Part shown: positions 52,121-61,197 of the stretch, one piece after another
How positions within the stretch are numbered: the first letter of the stretch is position 1
Layout of the letters: every line of letters begins with the position of its first letter
Source: Rhynchopus euleeides
Taxonomy: Eukaryota; Euglenozoa; Diplonemea; Diplonemida; Diplonemidae
NCBI GenBank assembly: GCA_963210315.1
Contig: OY723255.1
Location: 1,364,001-1,428,000, forward strand
Length of the DNA: 64,000 nt
Reading direction: 5' to 3'
Notes under the pieces: model-generated
What the model was told of the DNA's origin: nothing
Databases searched by the model: none
What the model saw: only the letters and a program-made list of their open reading frames with translations
Translations under genes and position numbers: made by a program

Positions 52121-52885
52121 ATACCAAGGAAGAGTGTGCTCGGTCGGCGTGGGGCCTCAGTGCAACAGCCGGCAGGGGTCGAACAAGCAAGCAGCGCCCC
52201 AGGCATCTCAGCGATGTGTCTCTCTGGGGAGTTGTGACTGGAGGGTTTACAGTCCACGTGGGTGCACCCACACTGACTATCTGGCGACACCGCAGTCCCT
52301 GGAAGGGCAAGAGTGGGCTGTGTGGGCTCGATCGTAGTGGGGTCACTTTCATAGTGTCGGTGTCGCACACCTATTCCGGTAGCGTCACAGGAGCTGACCT
52401 CATTTGGCCTAGTTTCACATACAATATGATTCGTGGGGTCCCCACGTCCAGTGCTGGCATCAGTTTTGCAGCGCGTTGTTATCTTGCCTCGAAGCTCATC
52501 TCGCAGCACCACCTGACTCCTGCTCTGTTTGGGGGCAAGAAGGTAAATGTCTGAAGGCGGCAACTCCCCACCTCTGCGCTCCTAGTGAGTCAACAAGCTG
52601 AATCATCGGGTCTGGGACACTCACCACCATTCAGCATTCAGCCTGCGATGGTGGTATTCCTCACGGGTCCCCCGTACGTAGCGACAGTACTACAGTCTAC
52701 TGCAGACAGCTGCTCCCCTCGCCCATCTGTTGCTGCCTCTGGTTCACACAGCGCCTGACTGGCCCTCCCCTCTTGCGCAGACACACCACAGTGCTTGCAT
52801 GCCACACCACATCGACTCTTGGATCCCCACTATTGCACACCGCCACATCCTCCAGTATCAGCGCAACAAGAAGACACTACGAGAC
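52121..52885. other. Topoisomerase 3' flank and upstream region of Ubl-WD40 gene 8
   Basis: No domain is recognised. No clear polyadenylation signal is seen after the stop at 52120. Confidence 0.4.
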
Positions 52886-54015
52886 ATGGATGTGACTGTG
52901 CGTCACACGGGGACCGGAGACAGCTGTGTCGTCGGAGTTCCGGGAGGTGGGACCGTGGTCAGGCTGAAGGCGGATGCGCTGGAGGAGCTGTTCCCGGGTT
53001 CCATCAACGCCTCCGTGAGGCTGAAAACGTGGCAGCACACATCGAAGGGTGTGAGGAGGAGCTGGACGATGAAGAGCGCGTTGCCGACACGGGTCTGGAG
53101 GACGGGGGTGCTGTCAAGCTCGTCCCACGCTGGCCCACAGTCAAGGCCCCCGCTGTCTACTCAGCGACGCATGGCGACGAGATACGCCGTATCACACTGT
53201 CGAGGTGTGGGAAGCTGTGTGCTGTGTGTTGCGATAACGGACACATCACTGTGTTTGACACCACCACCGCTGCTGTGGTGGCGGACTTAACACACGGCAA
53301 CAAATATATTTCTTGCACTGCGTTCTCAGTCTGCGGGACGTGGTTGGCAACGTGCTCTCTTGACGGCACCATCTGCGTGTGGCTGACATCAACTTGCGAG
53401 CAGGTGTGCACGCTGGGCCACACCACCGCTGTGTGCAGTGCAGGGTGGACACACTGCGGACGTATCGTGTCCGGAGACGGTTCAGGTAACGTGCGTGTGT
53501 GGGGCTTGGAGGGCACACCGAGTGCCACAGTGCTGGAGGGTCACAGCGGTCCTGTTGTCAGCATTGCTGTGTCGGGCACGAGGATCTTCAGCGGGTCAAA
53601 TGACAACAGCATCCGTGTGTGGGACATCAACACCCTCACACACACACACACCCTGGCTGAGCACACGCGTCCTGTCTCCGGCATTACTCTAACCAAGGAC
53701 AAGCAGCGTCTGCTGTCGTGTTCTCATGACTACACTCTCAAGGTGTGGTGCACAACCTCCCTCAGCTGCCTGCGTACTTTAAAGTTTGGTAGCGGTGCCT
53801 TCTCACTTGCTGTGTCACAGCCAGGTGATGTTGTTGCAGTGGTGACTGCTAATACAAAGAACACATGGCTGTACCGCCTCAGCACAGGTGAGTGCCTGGG
53901 GGAGGTGGACTCACAGGGTTCTGGTGTTGCACTCAGCCTCTGCGGGAGGTGGGTCTTCACAACAAAAAACAACACGTCTGTCTCTGTGTGTGCTGTGTCT
54001 TCCGTGTCACCCTGA
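52886..54015 (+). pseudogene. Ubl-WD40 gene 8, frameshifted in the Ubl region
   Basis: Starts MDVTVRHTGTGDSCVVGVPG and matches its paralogues to SIN. One base is then missing near 53008 (ATCAACGCCTCCGTGAGG against ATCAACCCAGTCCGTGAGG in gene 4), which puts the remaining Ubl strands and all seven blades in another frame, open to 54015. The propeller part is intact (CSLDGTICVWLTSTCEQ, SGDGSGNVRVWGLEG, SNDNSIRVWDINT, CSHDYTLKVWCTT, WLYRLSTGEC). A sequencing error is possible; a very small intron is unlikely because no GT-AG pair fits. Confidence 0.75.
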
Positions 54016-54454
54016 GTGCAGTCCCTCGGAAACTCCCTGTCTTGTGTCGTTCCCGTTTCTCCTTTACTGCACTCTCTCATCACCCCTTTTCCCGACGCTG
54101 TGTTGCTACGGGGGACAGTTTGCACCTACTGGGGCCTCCCTGCCGTCGGGATGGTCTCCGCTACCACCCACTCGCAAGCCCTTGCGAGCAGAGACAACAG
54201 ACCACGAGGCTCCCCCCCAGCCCCGCCACAACCCCATCCCACGAAGGCACGGCTCCTCGACCCCGACCCCCTCCAGCGTCCGCGACTTGCAGGTCATCAC
54301 TTTGAGGCACGCTGTCTGATGAACTGTTTGGTCCCCAGCCACACTCCACACACCGCCACACCCTCCAGGTGTCAGCGTGCAACAGGAAGACAAACTGCTC
54401 CAGCCAGGAAGGCCTTGCCGTTTGTTTCTGCCTGCAAGGGGGGAGCAAGGCAAC
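54016..54454. other. Spacer between Ubl-WD40 genes 8 and 9
   Basis: No gene. From 54257 (TCGACCCCGACCCCC) to the start codon it matches 32370-32568, the 5' flank of gene 4. In the latter the 16-bp unit TCGACCCCGACCCCC is tandemly doubled. Confidence 0.6.
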
Positions 54455-55588
54455 ATGGATGTGACTGTGCGTCACAGCGAGACCGGTGACAGCTGTGTCG
54501 TCGGAGTTCCGGAAGGCGGGACCGTGGTCGGGCTGAAGGCGGATGCGCTGGAGGAGATGTTCCCGGGTTCCATCAACAACGCATCCCGTGAGGCTGCATA
54601 CGTCGCAGCACACATCGAAGGGTGTGAGGAGGAGCTGGACGATGAAGAGCGCGTTGCCGACACGGGTCTGGAGGACGGGGGTGCTGTCAAGCTCGTCCCA
54701 CGCTGGCCCACAGTCAAGGCTCCCGCTGTCTACTCATCGACCCATGGCGACGAGATACGCCGTATCACACTGTCGAGGTGTGGGGCGCTGTGTGCTGTGT
54801 GTTACGATAACGGACACATCACTGTGTTTGACACCACCACCGCTGCTGTGGTGGCGGACTTAACACACGGCAACACGGTGTTACGTTGCATTGCGTTCTC
54901 ACCATGTGGGACGTGGTTGGCAACGTGCTCTTGGGATGGCACCATCTGCGTGTGGCTGACAGCAACCTGGGAGGAGGTGTGCATGCTGGACCACAACACC
55001 GCCGTGTTCAGTGCAGGGTGGACACACTGCGGACGCCTGGTGTCCGGAGACGATTTAGGCAAACTGCGTGTGTGGGACTTGAAGGGCACACCGAGCGCCA
55101 CAGTGCTGGAGGGTCACAGCGAAGCTGTTCGCAGCATTGCTGTGTCGGGCACGAGGATCTTCAGCGGGTCTGATGACAAGACCATCCGTGTGTGGGACAT
55201 CAACACCCTCACACACACACACACCCTGGATGAGCACACTGCTTCGGTGAGCGGCCTCGCGCTGACTCAGGACGAGCAGCACCTGGTGTCCTGCTCTACC
55301 GACAAGTCGCTCAAGGTGTGGTGCACAACCACCCTCAACTGCCTGCGTACTGTGCAAGTGGACTACTATCCCTTCTTACCTGCTGTGTCACAGCCAGGTG
55401 ATGTTGTTGCAGTGAAAGGCTGGTCCACCGGCACACTGTACCGGTACCGCCTCAGCACAGGTGAGTGTCTGGGGGAGGTGGACTCACAGGGTTCTGGTGT
55501 TGCACTCAGTCTCTGCGGGAGGTGGTTCTTCACAGCAACCGGCTACTCTTCAGTCTCTGTGCGTGCTGTGACTTCCGTTTCACCCTGA
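54455..55588 (+). CDS. Ubiquitin-like/WD40 propeller fusion protein 9
   Basis: 377 residues from MDVTVRHSETGD. It has a complete Ubl and seven blades. Particulars: FSPCGTWLATCSWDGTICVW in blade 2, SGDDLGKLRVWD in blade 3, SDDKTIRVWD in blade 4, STDKSLKVWCTTTLNC in blade 5, GWSTGTLYRYRLSTG in blade 6. It ends SVRAVTSVSP. Its 5' flank is shared with gene 4 and its 3' flank with genes 4 and 6, the latter interrupted by the 2.06-kb element. Confidence 0.82.
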   Translation: MDVTVRHSETGDSCVVGVPEGGTVVGLKADALEEMFPGSINNASREAAYVAAHIEGCEEELDDEERVADTGLEDGGAVKLVPRWPTVKAPAVYSSTHGDEIRRITLSRCGALCAVCYDNGHITVFDTTTAAVVADLTHGNTVLRCIAFSPCGTWLATCSWDGTICVWLTATWEEVCMLDHNTAVFSAGWTHCGRLVSGDDLGKLRVWDLKGTPSATVLEGHSEAVRSIAVSGTRIFSGSDDKTIRVWDINTLTHTHTLDEHTASVSGLALTQDEQHLVSCSTDKSLKVWCTTTLNCLRTVQVDYYPFLPAVSQPGDVVAVKGWSTGTLYRYRLSTGECLGEVDSQGSGVALSLCGRWFFTATGYSSVSVRAVTSVSP

Positions 55589-55805
55589 GTGCTGTGTCTC
55601 GGAACCCTGCTTCCCTCCCTTGTGTGCTTGCCTTTGGTCCCGTGTTGTTTTCTTGCCTCGCAGCACCCCCGTGCGGTGCATCTGAGAAGAGAAAGAGGCA
55701 AAGGATTGGCACAGTGCTCTCTCTGCCCCCCCCCTCCCATGAAGCCCCTCTTCACCCTTGCACCTGAGCTACAGTTGATCCAGTGTGGTTCCAGCACATC
55801 CTCTT
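55589..55805. other. 3' flank of Ubl-WD40 gene 9
   Basis: Shares GCGGTGCATCTGA and GCACATCCTCTT with the flanks of genes 4 and 6. No gene. Confidence 0.5.
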
Positions 55806-55885
55806 GGGGGTCTTCGCTCCGGGTCAATTTGGGTCAACTTGGGTCAATTTGGGTCACCCTGGGGTTTTTCACCTTAGGAAAATGG

Positions 55886-55948
55886 GGGGCTTCGCTCCGG
55901 GTCAATCTGGGTCAGCTTGGGTCAGTGACCCGGAGCGAAGCCCCCCTT
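55886..55948. mobile_element. Nested 63-bp MITE
   Basis: GGGGGGCTTCGCTCCGGGTC is mirrored by GACCCGGAGCGAAGCCCCCC. It resembles its host element's ends but has GGGCTTC in place of GGTCTTC. Confidence 0.7.
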
Positions 55949-56175
55949 AGGTGACCAAAAATAGGTGAAAATTTTTGCCTATTTTCCCTTGTGTCAAACT
56001 TGGAGTCTGACCCAAAAATCGGAATCTGTGACCCATGGTTTATATGGGCAAACCTGAAAATTTCCGACTTTTTCCTCAATTTTTCCCACTTCCTGGCCAT
56101 ACCTTTCCCGACCCAAAATCAAACAAATGCAGCGGAAAATGGCCAAAAATAGGCCAAAAAACCCCAAATTTTTTT

Positions 56176-56236
56176 CCGGGGGGCTTCGCCCCCCGGACCC
56201 CCCTTGCGTGGGGGGCTTCGCCCCCCACGCCACACG
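56176..56236. repeat. Two GGGGGGCTTCGCCCCCC hairpins
   Basis: Tandem GC hairpins, each a 7-bp stem closed by a TTC loop: CCGGGGGGCTTCGCCCCCCG near 56178, and GTGGGGGGCTTCGCCCCCCA near 56212. They are similar in form to the hairpin repeats at 28.4 kb. Confidence 0.7.
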
Positions 56237-57863
56237 CACCTCCCGGCCGGTGGCCGGTTCGGTCGTCGTCGGCTGCGGCCAAAGGGCGTGCGGTAGCCGA
56301 CGCCCTTTTGTGCTCGCCTCCTCCTCCCACACTTCAGCGTGTCGTTTCAGGTGACTCCGTGTTCCTGCTTTGTTCTTCTGTCGACTGGGACGGGCCAGTC
56401 CTCGTGGGTTGCCGCCCGGTGTGTCCTCCCCTGGGACCCCCTCCTCCTCCCACCACTTGCATCTGGTTCAGCTTCAGTGAGAGCTGAGCGGGAGCCATAC
56501 TTGCTCTCTTGGACCAATTGTCCGCAGTCCTGCATCATGACGAGTTAGGTATTGCCCAGTCGCAGCCATCCCCCGTCCCAGGTGTTCTGCCGTGGGCCAG
56601 CTCACCATCTGCAGGTCACCCCGTCACACACCAGTGGGCAGGCCCTGTCAACGAAATCGATGTGACTGCTCTTGCCGCAGGGCAACGGATGTGGGCCTGC
56701 ATTGCATCCTGTTGCCGCTCAGTTCTGTTCCCACCGGAGCTTCTTCTTGCGCCGCAGATCGAACAGCCTTTCGTGTGGTCGGCGCCGATCTTGTATAGGA
56801 CGTAGGCAGTAGGCTGCTGTGGGTGACCTGCAGGTTACCCGTCCCTTTCGTGTAGGCAGCGCGAGAGGTGCGATGTTTTTGTGGGAGCACGGCAGCTGCC
56901 CCACACTCCATGCTGCTCTCTTGTCTGCTGTTTATGTTGAACAAGGTCTGGCTGCCAGTGATCTCGCTGGGGGTCGGGCAAACCAAAAAAGAGGTCGGGC
57001 ACAGGGTGGCCGAGCTCGCGAGAAAAAAAGTGCAGCCCAACCCCGCCCCGACTTCCCGTGGTATGATGCAAACAGGATCGAATGCACGGCCACAGAACAT
57101 TTTCACCCAATTCGAGAGGCACCGGATGTTGCTGCCTTTGGTCGTCCTGCTGGATCAAAAATCAGGAATCCAGCCCCCCAGCCGCCGGAGGCCACGGTAG
57201 TGAACATCCTGAAAGTCTTCGAAGGCTAGTCCCCACACCGGTTGGTGCTGTTGCACATTCCAGGCGGGGATGGTCCTTCGCTTGGGGCATGATGAGGTGC
57301 GCTTCGATGAACACCATCAAGCCCCCAGCATGCCGTTGGGTTTTCATACGCTGCGGCGCATGAAAACTCGGCCACAAGGCCGAACCCAAAAGCCCCAAAA
57401 TCTGACCCGGGAGGTAGGGCCGAGGGTAGGGCCATGCCACCCCTGGCGGCCCACCCTCCCAAACAATTACAGAAAAAGGGAGGTGGGGCCGCGGCCCCCT
57501 GCCAGCCCTGGCACGGGATCACTGCTGGCGGGTAGTTCAGGCTCGTGGCCCTCCTCGTTCCGATAGCCCCTCGGACATCCAAATGATTCACGTGCAGCAG
57601 CCCATGCGCAGAGAACGGTGTGCCGTCTTGTACAGCAACTGTTGGACAACTGTTGAAATCGTTTTTCACCAAAAAAAAATCACTCTGCGGGCCAAGTCGA
57701 AGATTTTTCTGGGGACTTTTGGTGTCCCCAATTTTTCAATTTTCGAAAAATAAGCTCACTTTGCTAAACTGGACCCAACTCCCCACACTCTTTTTTCCCG
57801 ACTTTTTCACGGGGTTTTTCCGGTTTTTTTTGGTTTTTTTTGGCGGATGGAGCGAAGACCCCC

Positions 57864-58260
57864 CTTGTCTGCCTTTTTCAGCACATGTATGAATCGTAAA
57901 AGTGTAGGTGTGCTTCTGACGACCTGCTTCTTTTTTACTGCAACAGGGCTCCTGTCAGTGTCAAAAGTATAGAGGCAGCGCTTGAGCAACAAATACAGTA
58001 TCCTCATCAGGCTGCGGAGTTGATTTGTTTGCCCGGATTTTGCGCACAAACAAAGTCTGGCGATCCCGTGCTCACATGTGCTCCATATGTCACATCTGGT
58101 GAAAAGTTTTTCCGGCCCCACCTCAAGTGAAAAGGGGCTATTGTAAGGGTGAAGACCAGCCACGGATTTGGAGCTCGGGACTTGGGACTTGGCCGTATTC
58201 TCAGCATTGCCCCCCACCCCCCCACCCACACACACCTACCACATGGCTCTTTTATTACAG
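57864..58260. other. Continuation of gene 9 3' flank and possible 5' part of the next gene
   Basis: It begins with the shared motif GTCTGCCTTTTTCAGCACAT. CTTTTATTACAG at 58249-58260 is a good 3' splice site, so the ADP-ribosyltransferase gene may have an upstream exon here, but no donor is evident. No gene is recognised otherwise. Confidence 0.4.
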
Positions 58261-58345
58261 GGCACCGCCGCCACCACCACCGCCCCCACCCGACCCTTAT
58301 GACTGCCGCCAGCAGGCCTGTGCCACCAACACTCCCGCAGGGCTG

Positions 58346-60742
58346 ATGACCGCCCTCTGGGGGGAGCTGCACCACCACGCCCTGCCCCAGGGCGCCCAGG
58401 TGCCCCCCACTGTGCTGCCGCCCCCGGCGCTCGTCTCACTCTGCGGCGGCGGTGTTGTGGTGCACTATGGCACGGCCCTGCTGTGGCGGCACGCAGGCGT
58501 CTGCCCGGCGCTCGACTCCGGTGCCTGCGACTGCCCTGCCTCCGCGGCGCAGTGGGCGGAGCTCCCGGCGCCGCCGGGCGCAGTGGAGAGTGTGCAGGTC
58601 GCAGCGGCTGCGCCGCTCGGCATTCCCAGCCATCCCGGCGCTGCCGCCGCCGCCGCCGCCTCCGGGGAAGCGCTGCGGCTCTCCGTGGTGCAGCAGCAGC
58701 AGCAGCAGCAGCGCACACTCTTTTCCAAAACCTTCCACATCCCCTCGGGCATCCAGCGCATCCAGCCCGTCGGCGTGCACCCCACCGCACCGCCGCCGCT
58801 GGCCTCCGCAACCTTCGTGGCCCTCAGCTGGGGTGGCGTGCTCTACACGCTGAGGCTTGAGGCGGCGGCACCGCCCGCCGCAGACACCACCTCCACCCCC
58901 GCCCCCGCCCGGGAGGGGCAGGGGCCTGCGGAGCACTCTGCTGCCGCGTTGGCGTTTTCGGCAGAGCTGTCGGAGGCGTGTGACCTGTCGGAGGCGATGG
59001 GGACGGGGTGTGGTGCTGGCGCACCGCAGGCGGGGCGGCGGCAGCGGCAGCAGCAGGAAGCTGCAGAGGCATGGGTGCCACGGCGGTGGGGGCGCTGCGG
59101 GCCGGGCGCACAGCCGGGGCTGTTGGAGCAGCAGCAACAGGAACAGAGTGGCACCCGGAGCGGCGCCTCCACCGCCACCTCCACAGGCAGACGCCCGCGC
59201 AAGCGGCTCACGGAACCCCTCTTAGGGCGTGGGGCTGCGCAGCAGCAGCAGCAGGAGCCAGACACACCACCCCGCGCCTCCATCGCCTCCGCGTTGCACA
59301 TCGGTTGCTACCCTGGGTGGCTGACGGTGCTGCAGGGTGGCGTTGCACCCGCCGCCGCACCGCAGAGCGTCCTCCACGTATGGAGCGAGGCGCTGCGCAG
59401 CAGCTGGGCTGTCGAGGCGATCTGCGGCGCCATTCTGAGCCTGGGCGGCGCCAACCGCCATAGCGGCCAGCCCTCCCTCGCCGTGGTGGTCGCGGCGGAG
59501 GATGGGGAGGTGGGGGTGGCAGGGCGTGGTGGTGGTGGTGGCGGCGGCGGCAGCGCACCTCCCACCAGCGAGCCCGCCACGCGGTGCTACGCCGTGGAGG
59601 TGCACCCCCTGCCCTCGTCGCACGACATCCCCGACACCGCACCGCGCATGCGGTGCGTGGTGCGGGTTGCCGGGGGGGCCCACCCCGTGGCTGTCGTCGG
59701 CGGCGCCCCCCCGCCTGGCGGCGCCGGCCCCACCGCCACACCCACACCCTGCCTCCACGTCATCTTCTCCGACTCCAGCATCGCCGCTGTCACAGCATCG
59801 TCACCCGACGGCCTCTCTTTTGCAGGGCTGGCCCCCCCTATTGCCCGCGCTGGGCTCCTGTGGGGGCCACTCCAACAGCCACCCACAGCAGACCTCGGTG
59901 CACCACCCTTCCCGGTAGCTTCCCTGGCCTGCCTGTCCCGCCAGCTAGGGGGTGGGACGAAAGCGGAGGTGTCGCTGCAGCCGCCGCCGCCGCTGCTGCT
60001 GCTGGCTGTCGCACCGAAAGGGGATGTCGTGGTGCACCAGCTGCAGCCGCCGCTGCTGCAGCGCATCCCGCGAGGCACCGAGGCGTTCTGGGCAGCAGAA
60101 GAGTCTTTTGAAGCACACCTGCAGGGGCGGAACGAGCATTATGTCGGGGAGCGCATCGCGAAGGGGCAGCGCCCCATCGCCTTCGTGCTGGAGGACGCGG
60201 AGGAGGTGGTGGGGGCCGGGCTGCTGCAGCGCAGGTTTGAGGCCTTTCGCTCCGAGCTGGCGATCCCCTCCACCGGGGCAGGGGGTGCCGAGGAGGTTCC
60301 GACGCCTGCGGAGTGCAGGGTGCGCAAGGCATTCCACGGGACGCATCCTGACAACCTGGAGGGCATTCTGCGGGCTGGCCTGCTGCCCTTCGGGCACCCG
60401 CTGTCCGCAGCAGCGCGTCAGGTGGATGAAGGTTTCTTTGGGTCGACGCGGAAGGGGGTGTATGTGGCACGTCATGTAGACTATGCTCTTCAGTATTCCA
60501 ACGGCGCCTCCCCGCTGCAGCCGGGCGATGTCGTGAAGGTGCTGATGCTGCGTGTGGTGCTCGGGAGGTCGCTGCATGTGAAGGAAGCTGTGGGGCCTGT
60601 GGATCCCACGCCCGGGTATCACAGCCACACCAGCCCCAGCAGGCTCGAGTGGTTTCTGTTCTCTCCGGCGCAGGCGGTGCCGGCGATGGTGCTGACGGTG
60701 CGGGCTGTTGAGGACTTACGCACAACTGCAAATGATTTCTAA
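58346..60742 (+). CDS. PARP-like ADP-ribosyltransferase domain protein
   Basis: 798 residues if started at MTALWGELHHH (58346). The frame is open back to 58127, but that part is Pro-rich and contains a splice acceptor at 58260, so the true start is uncertain. The last about 150 residues look like a PARP/mono-ART fold: KAFHGTHPDNLEGILRAG (His at 60335), KGVYVARHVDYALQYS (Tyr at 60461) and RLEWFLFSPAQAVPAMVLTV (Glu at 60647), giving an H-Y-E triad that transfers ADP-ribose from NAD. The upstream part is Ala/Pro/Gly-rich with CAG-encoded Gln runs (58692, 59128, 59238). It also has repeated hydrophobic strands such as CGGGVVVHYGTALLWRHA and FVALSWGGVLYTLRL, which may be propeller blades. Confidence 0.75.
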   Translation: MTALWGELHHHALPQGAQVPPTVLPPPALVSLCGGGVVVHYGTALLWRHAGVCPALDSGACDCPASAAQWAELPAPPGAVESVQVAAAAPLGIPSHPGAAAAAAASGEALRLSVVQQQQQQQRTLFSKTFHIPSGIQRIQPVGVHPTAPPPLASATFVALSWGGVLYTLRLEAAAPPAADTTSTPAPAREGQGPAEHSAAALAFSAELSEACDLSEAMGTGCGAGAPQAGRRQRQQQEAAEAWVPRRWGRCGPGAQPGLLEQQQQEQSGTRSGASTATSTGRRPRKRLTEPLLGRGAAQQQQQEPDTPPRASIASALHIGCYPGWLTVLQGGVAPAAAPQSVLHVWSEALRSSWAVEAICGAILSLGGANRHSGQPSLAVVVAAEDGEVGVAGRGGGGGGGGSAPPTSEPATRCYAVEVHPLPSSHDIPDTAPRMRCVVRVAGGAHPVAVVGGAPPPGGAGPTATPTPCLHVIFSDSSIAAVTASSPDGLSFAGLAPPIARAGLLWGPLQQPPTADLGAPPFPVASLACLSRQLGGGTKAEVSLQPPPPLLLLAVAPKGDVVVHQLQPPLLQRIPRGTEAFWAAEESFEAHLQGRNEHYVGERIAKGQRPIAFVLEDAEEVVGAGLLQRRFEAFRSELAIPSTGAGGAEEVPTPAECRVRKAFHGTHPDNLEGILRAGLLPFGHPLSAAARQVDEGFFGSTRKGVYVARHVDYALQYSNGASPLQPGDVVKVLMLRVVLGRSLHVKEAVGPVDPTPGYHSHTSPSRLEWFLFSPAQAVPAMVLTVRAVEDLRTTANDF

Positions 60743-61197
60743 TGAAAAAATGCAAGCGATTCTTAGGGGGGGGGGCGGGGTGGGTGGGCAGGGAGAGGGT
60801 GAAATGTGCCATTTCAAATTTTTTTTGTCCCGCTCGTGTTGAATGCACTGTTCTCTACTGGAAAAAAATGCGATTCCATCTGGGAATGCCAGACTTTGGC
60901 GCTTCCACACACCGCAAAGAAACCCCTCGCCCGGAGTCGCCGTATGAAGGGGTCTGGTGTGCGACTCCCCTCCCCTCTGTGAAAAAGACCGCCTGCATCT
61001 GGCCAGCCTGCACTGCACAGGCGTGCAGCGTGGCCGTGCCCAGAGGCGGACCTACTGCTGTCCGCTGGGATTGTGGCTGTTGGCTCGTTCGGCTTGCCAG
61101 AACCCCCTCCCCTCCCTCCCCCCCACCCACACCCTTGCGCTACCAAGCTGGTGTGCCGCCTGCAGCCACCCCGCCACACCCGCAGGATGTAAGTCGG
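60743..61197. other. Spacer before the last gene
   Basis: G tract at 60763-60772 and C-rich tract at 61114-61130. The frame of the next gene is open through much of this interval, but the codons are Pro/Ser/Cys-rich and have no domain. A GTAAGT at 61188 could be a donor. Confidence 0.4.

Larger units (their letters stand above)
55806..57863. mobile_element. 2.06-kb element with M2-type ends
   Basis: Ends GGGGGTCTTCGCTCC and GGAGCGAAGACCCCC, with CTT duplicated (55803-55805, 57864-57866). The empty site CCTCTTGTCTGCC is present at about 33889 and 44278. The first 13 bases match the M2 MITEs, so the family is probably the same (3-bp duplication, PIF/Harbinger-like). No transposase is recognised. 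The interior holds repeated GGGTCAANNTGGGTCA, a nested MITE at 55886-55948, GC hairpins near 56176-56235, and open frames without known domains. Confidence 0.8.

Noticed and set aside
58236-60848. Several long minus-strand and alternative-frame ORFs over the PARP-like gene
   Set aside because: They are Arg/Pro/Ala-rich shadows of a very GC-rich coding region.
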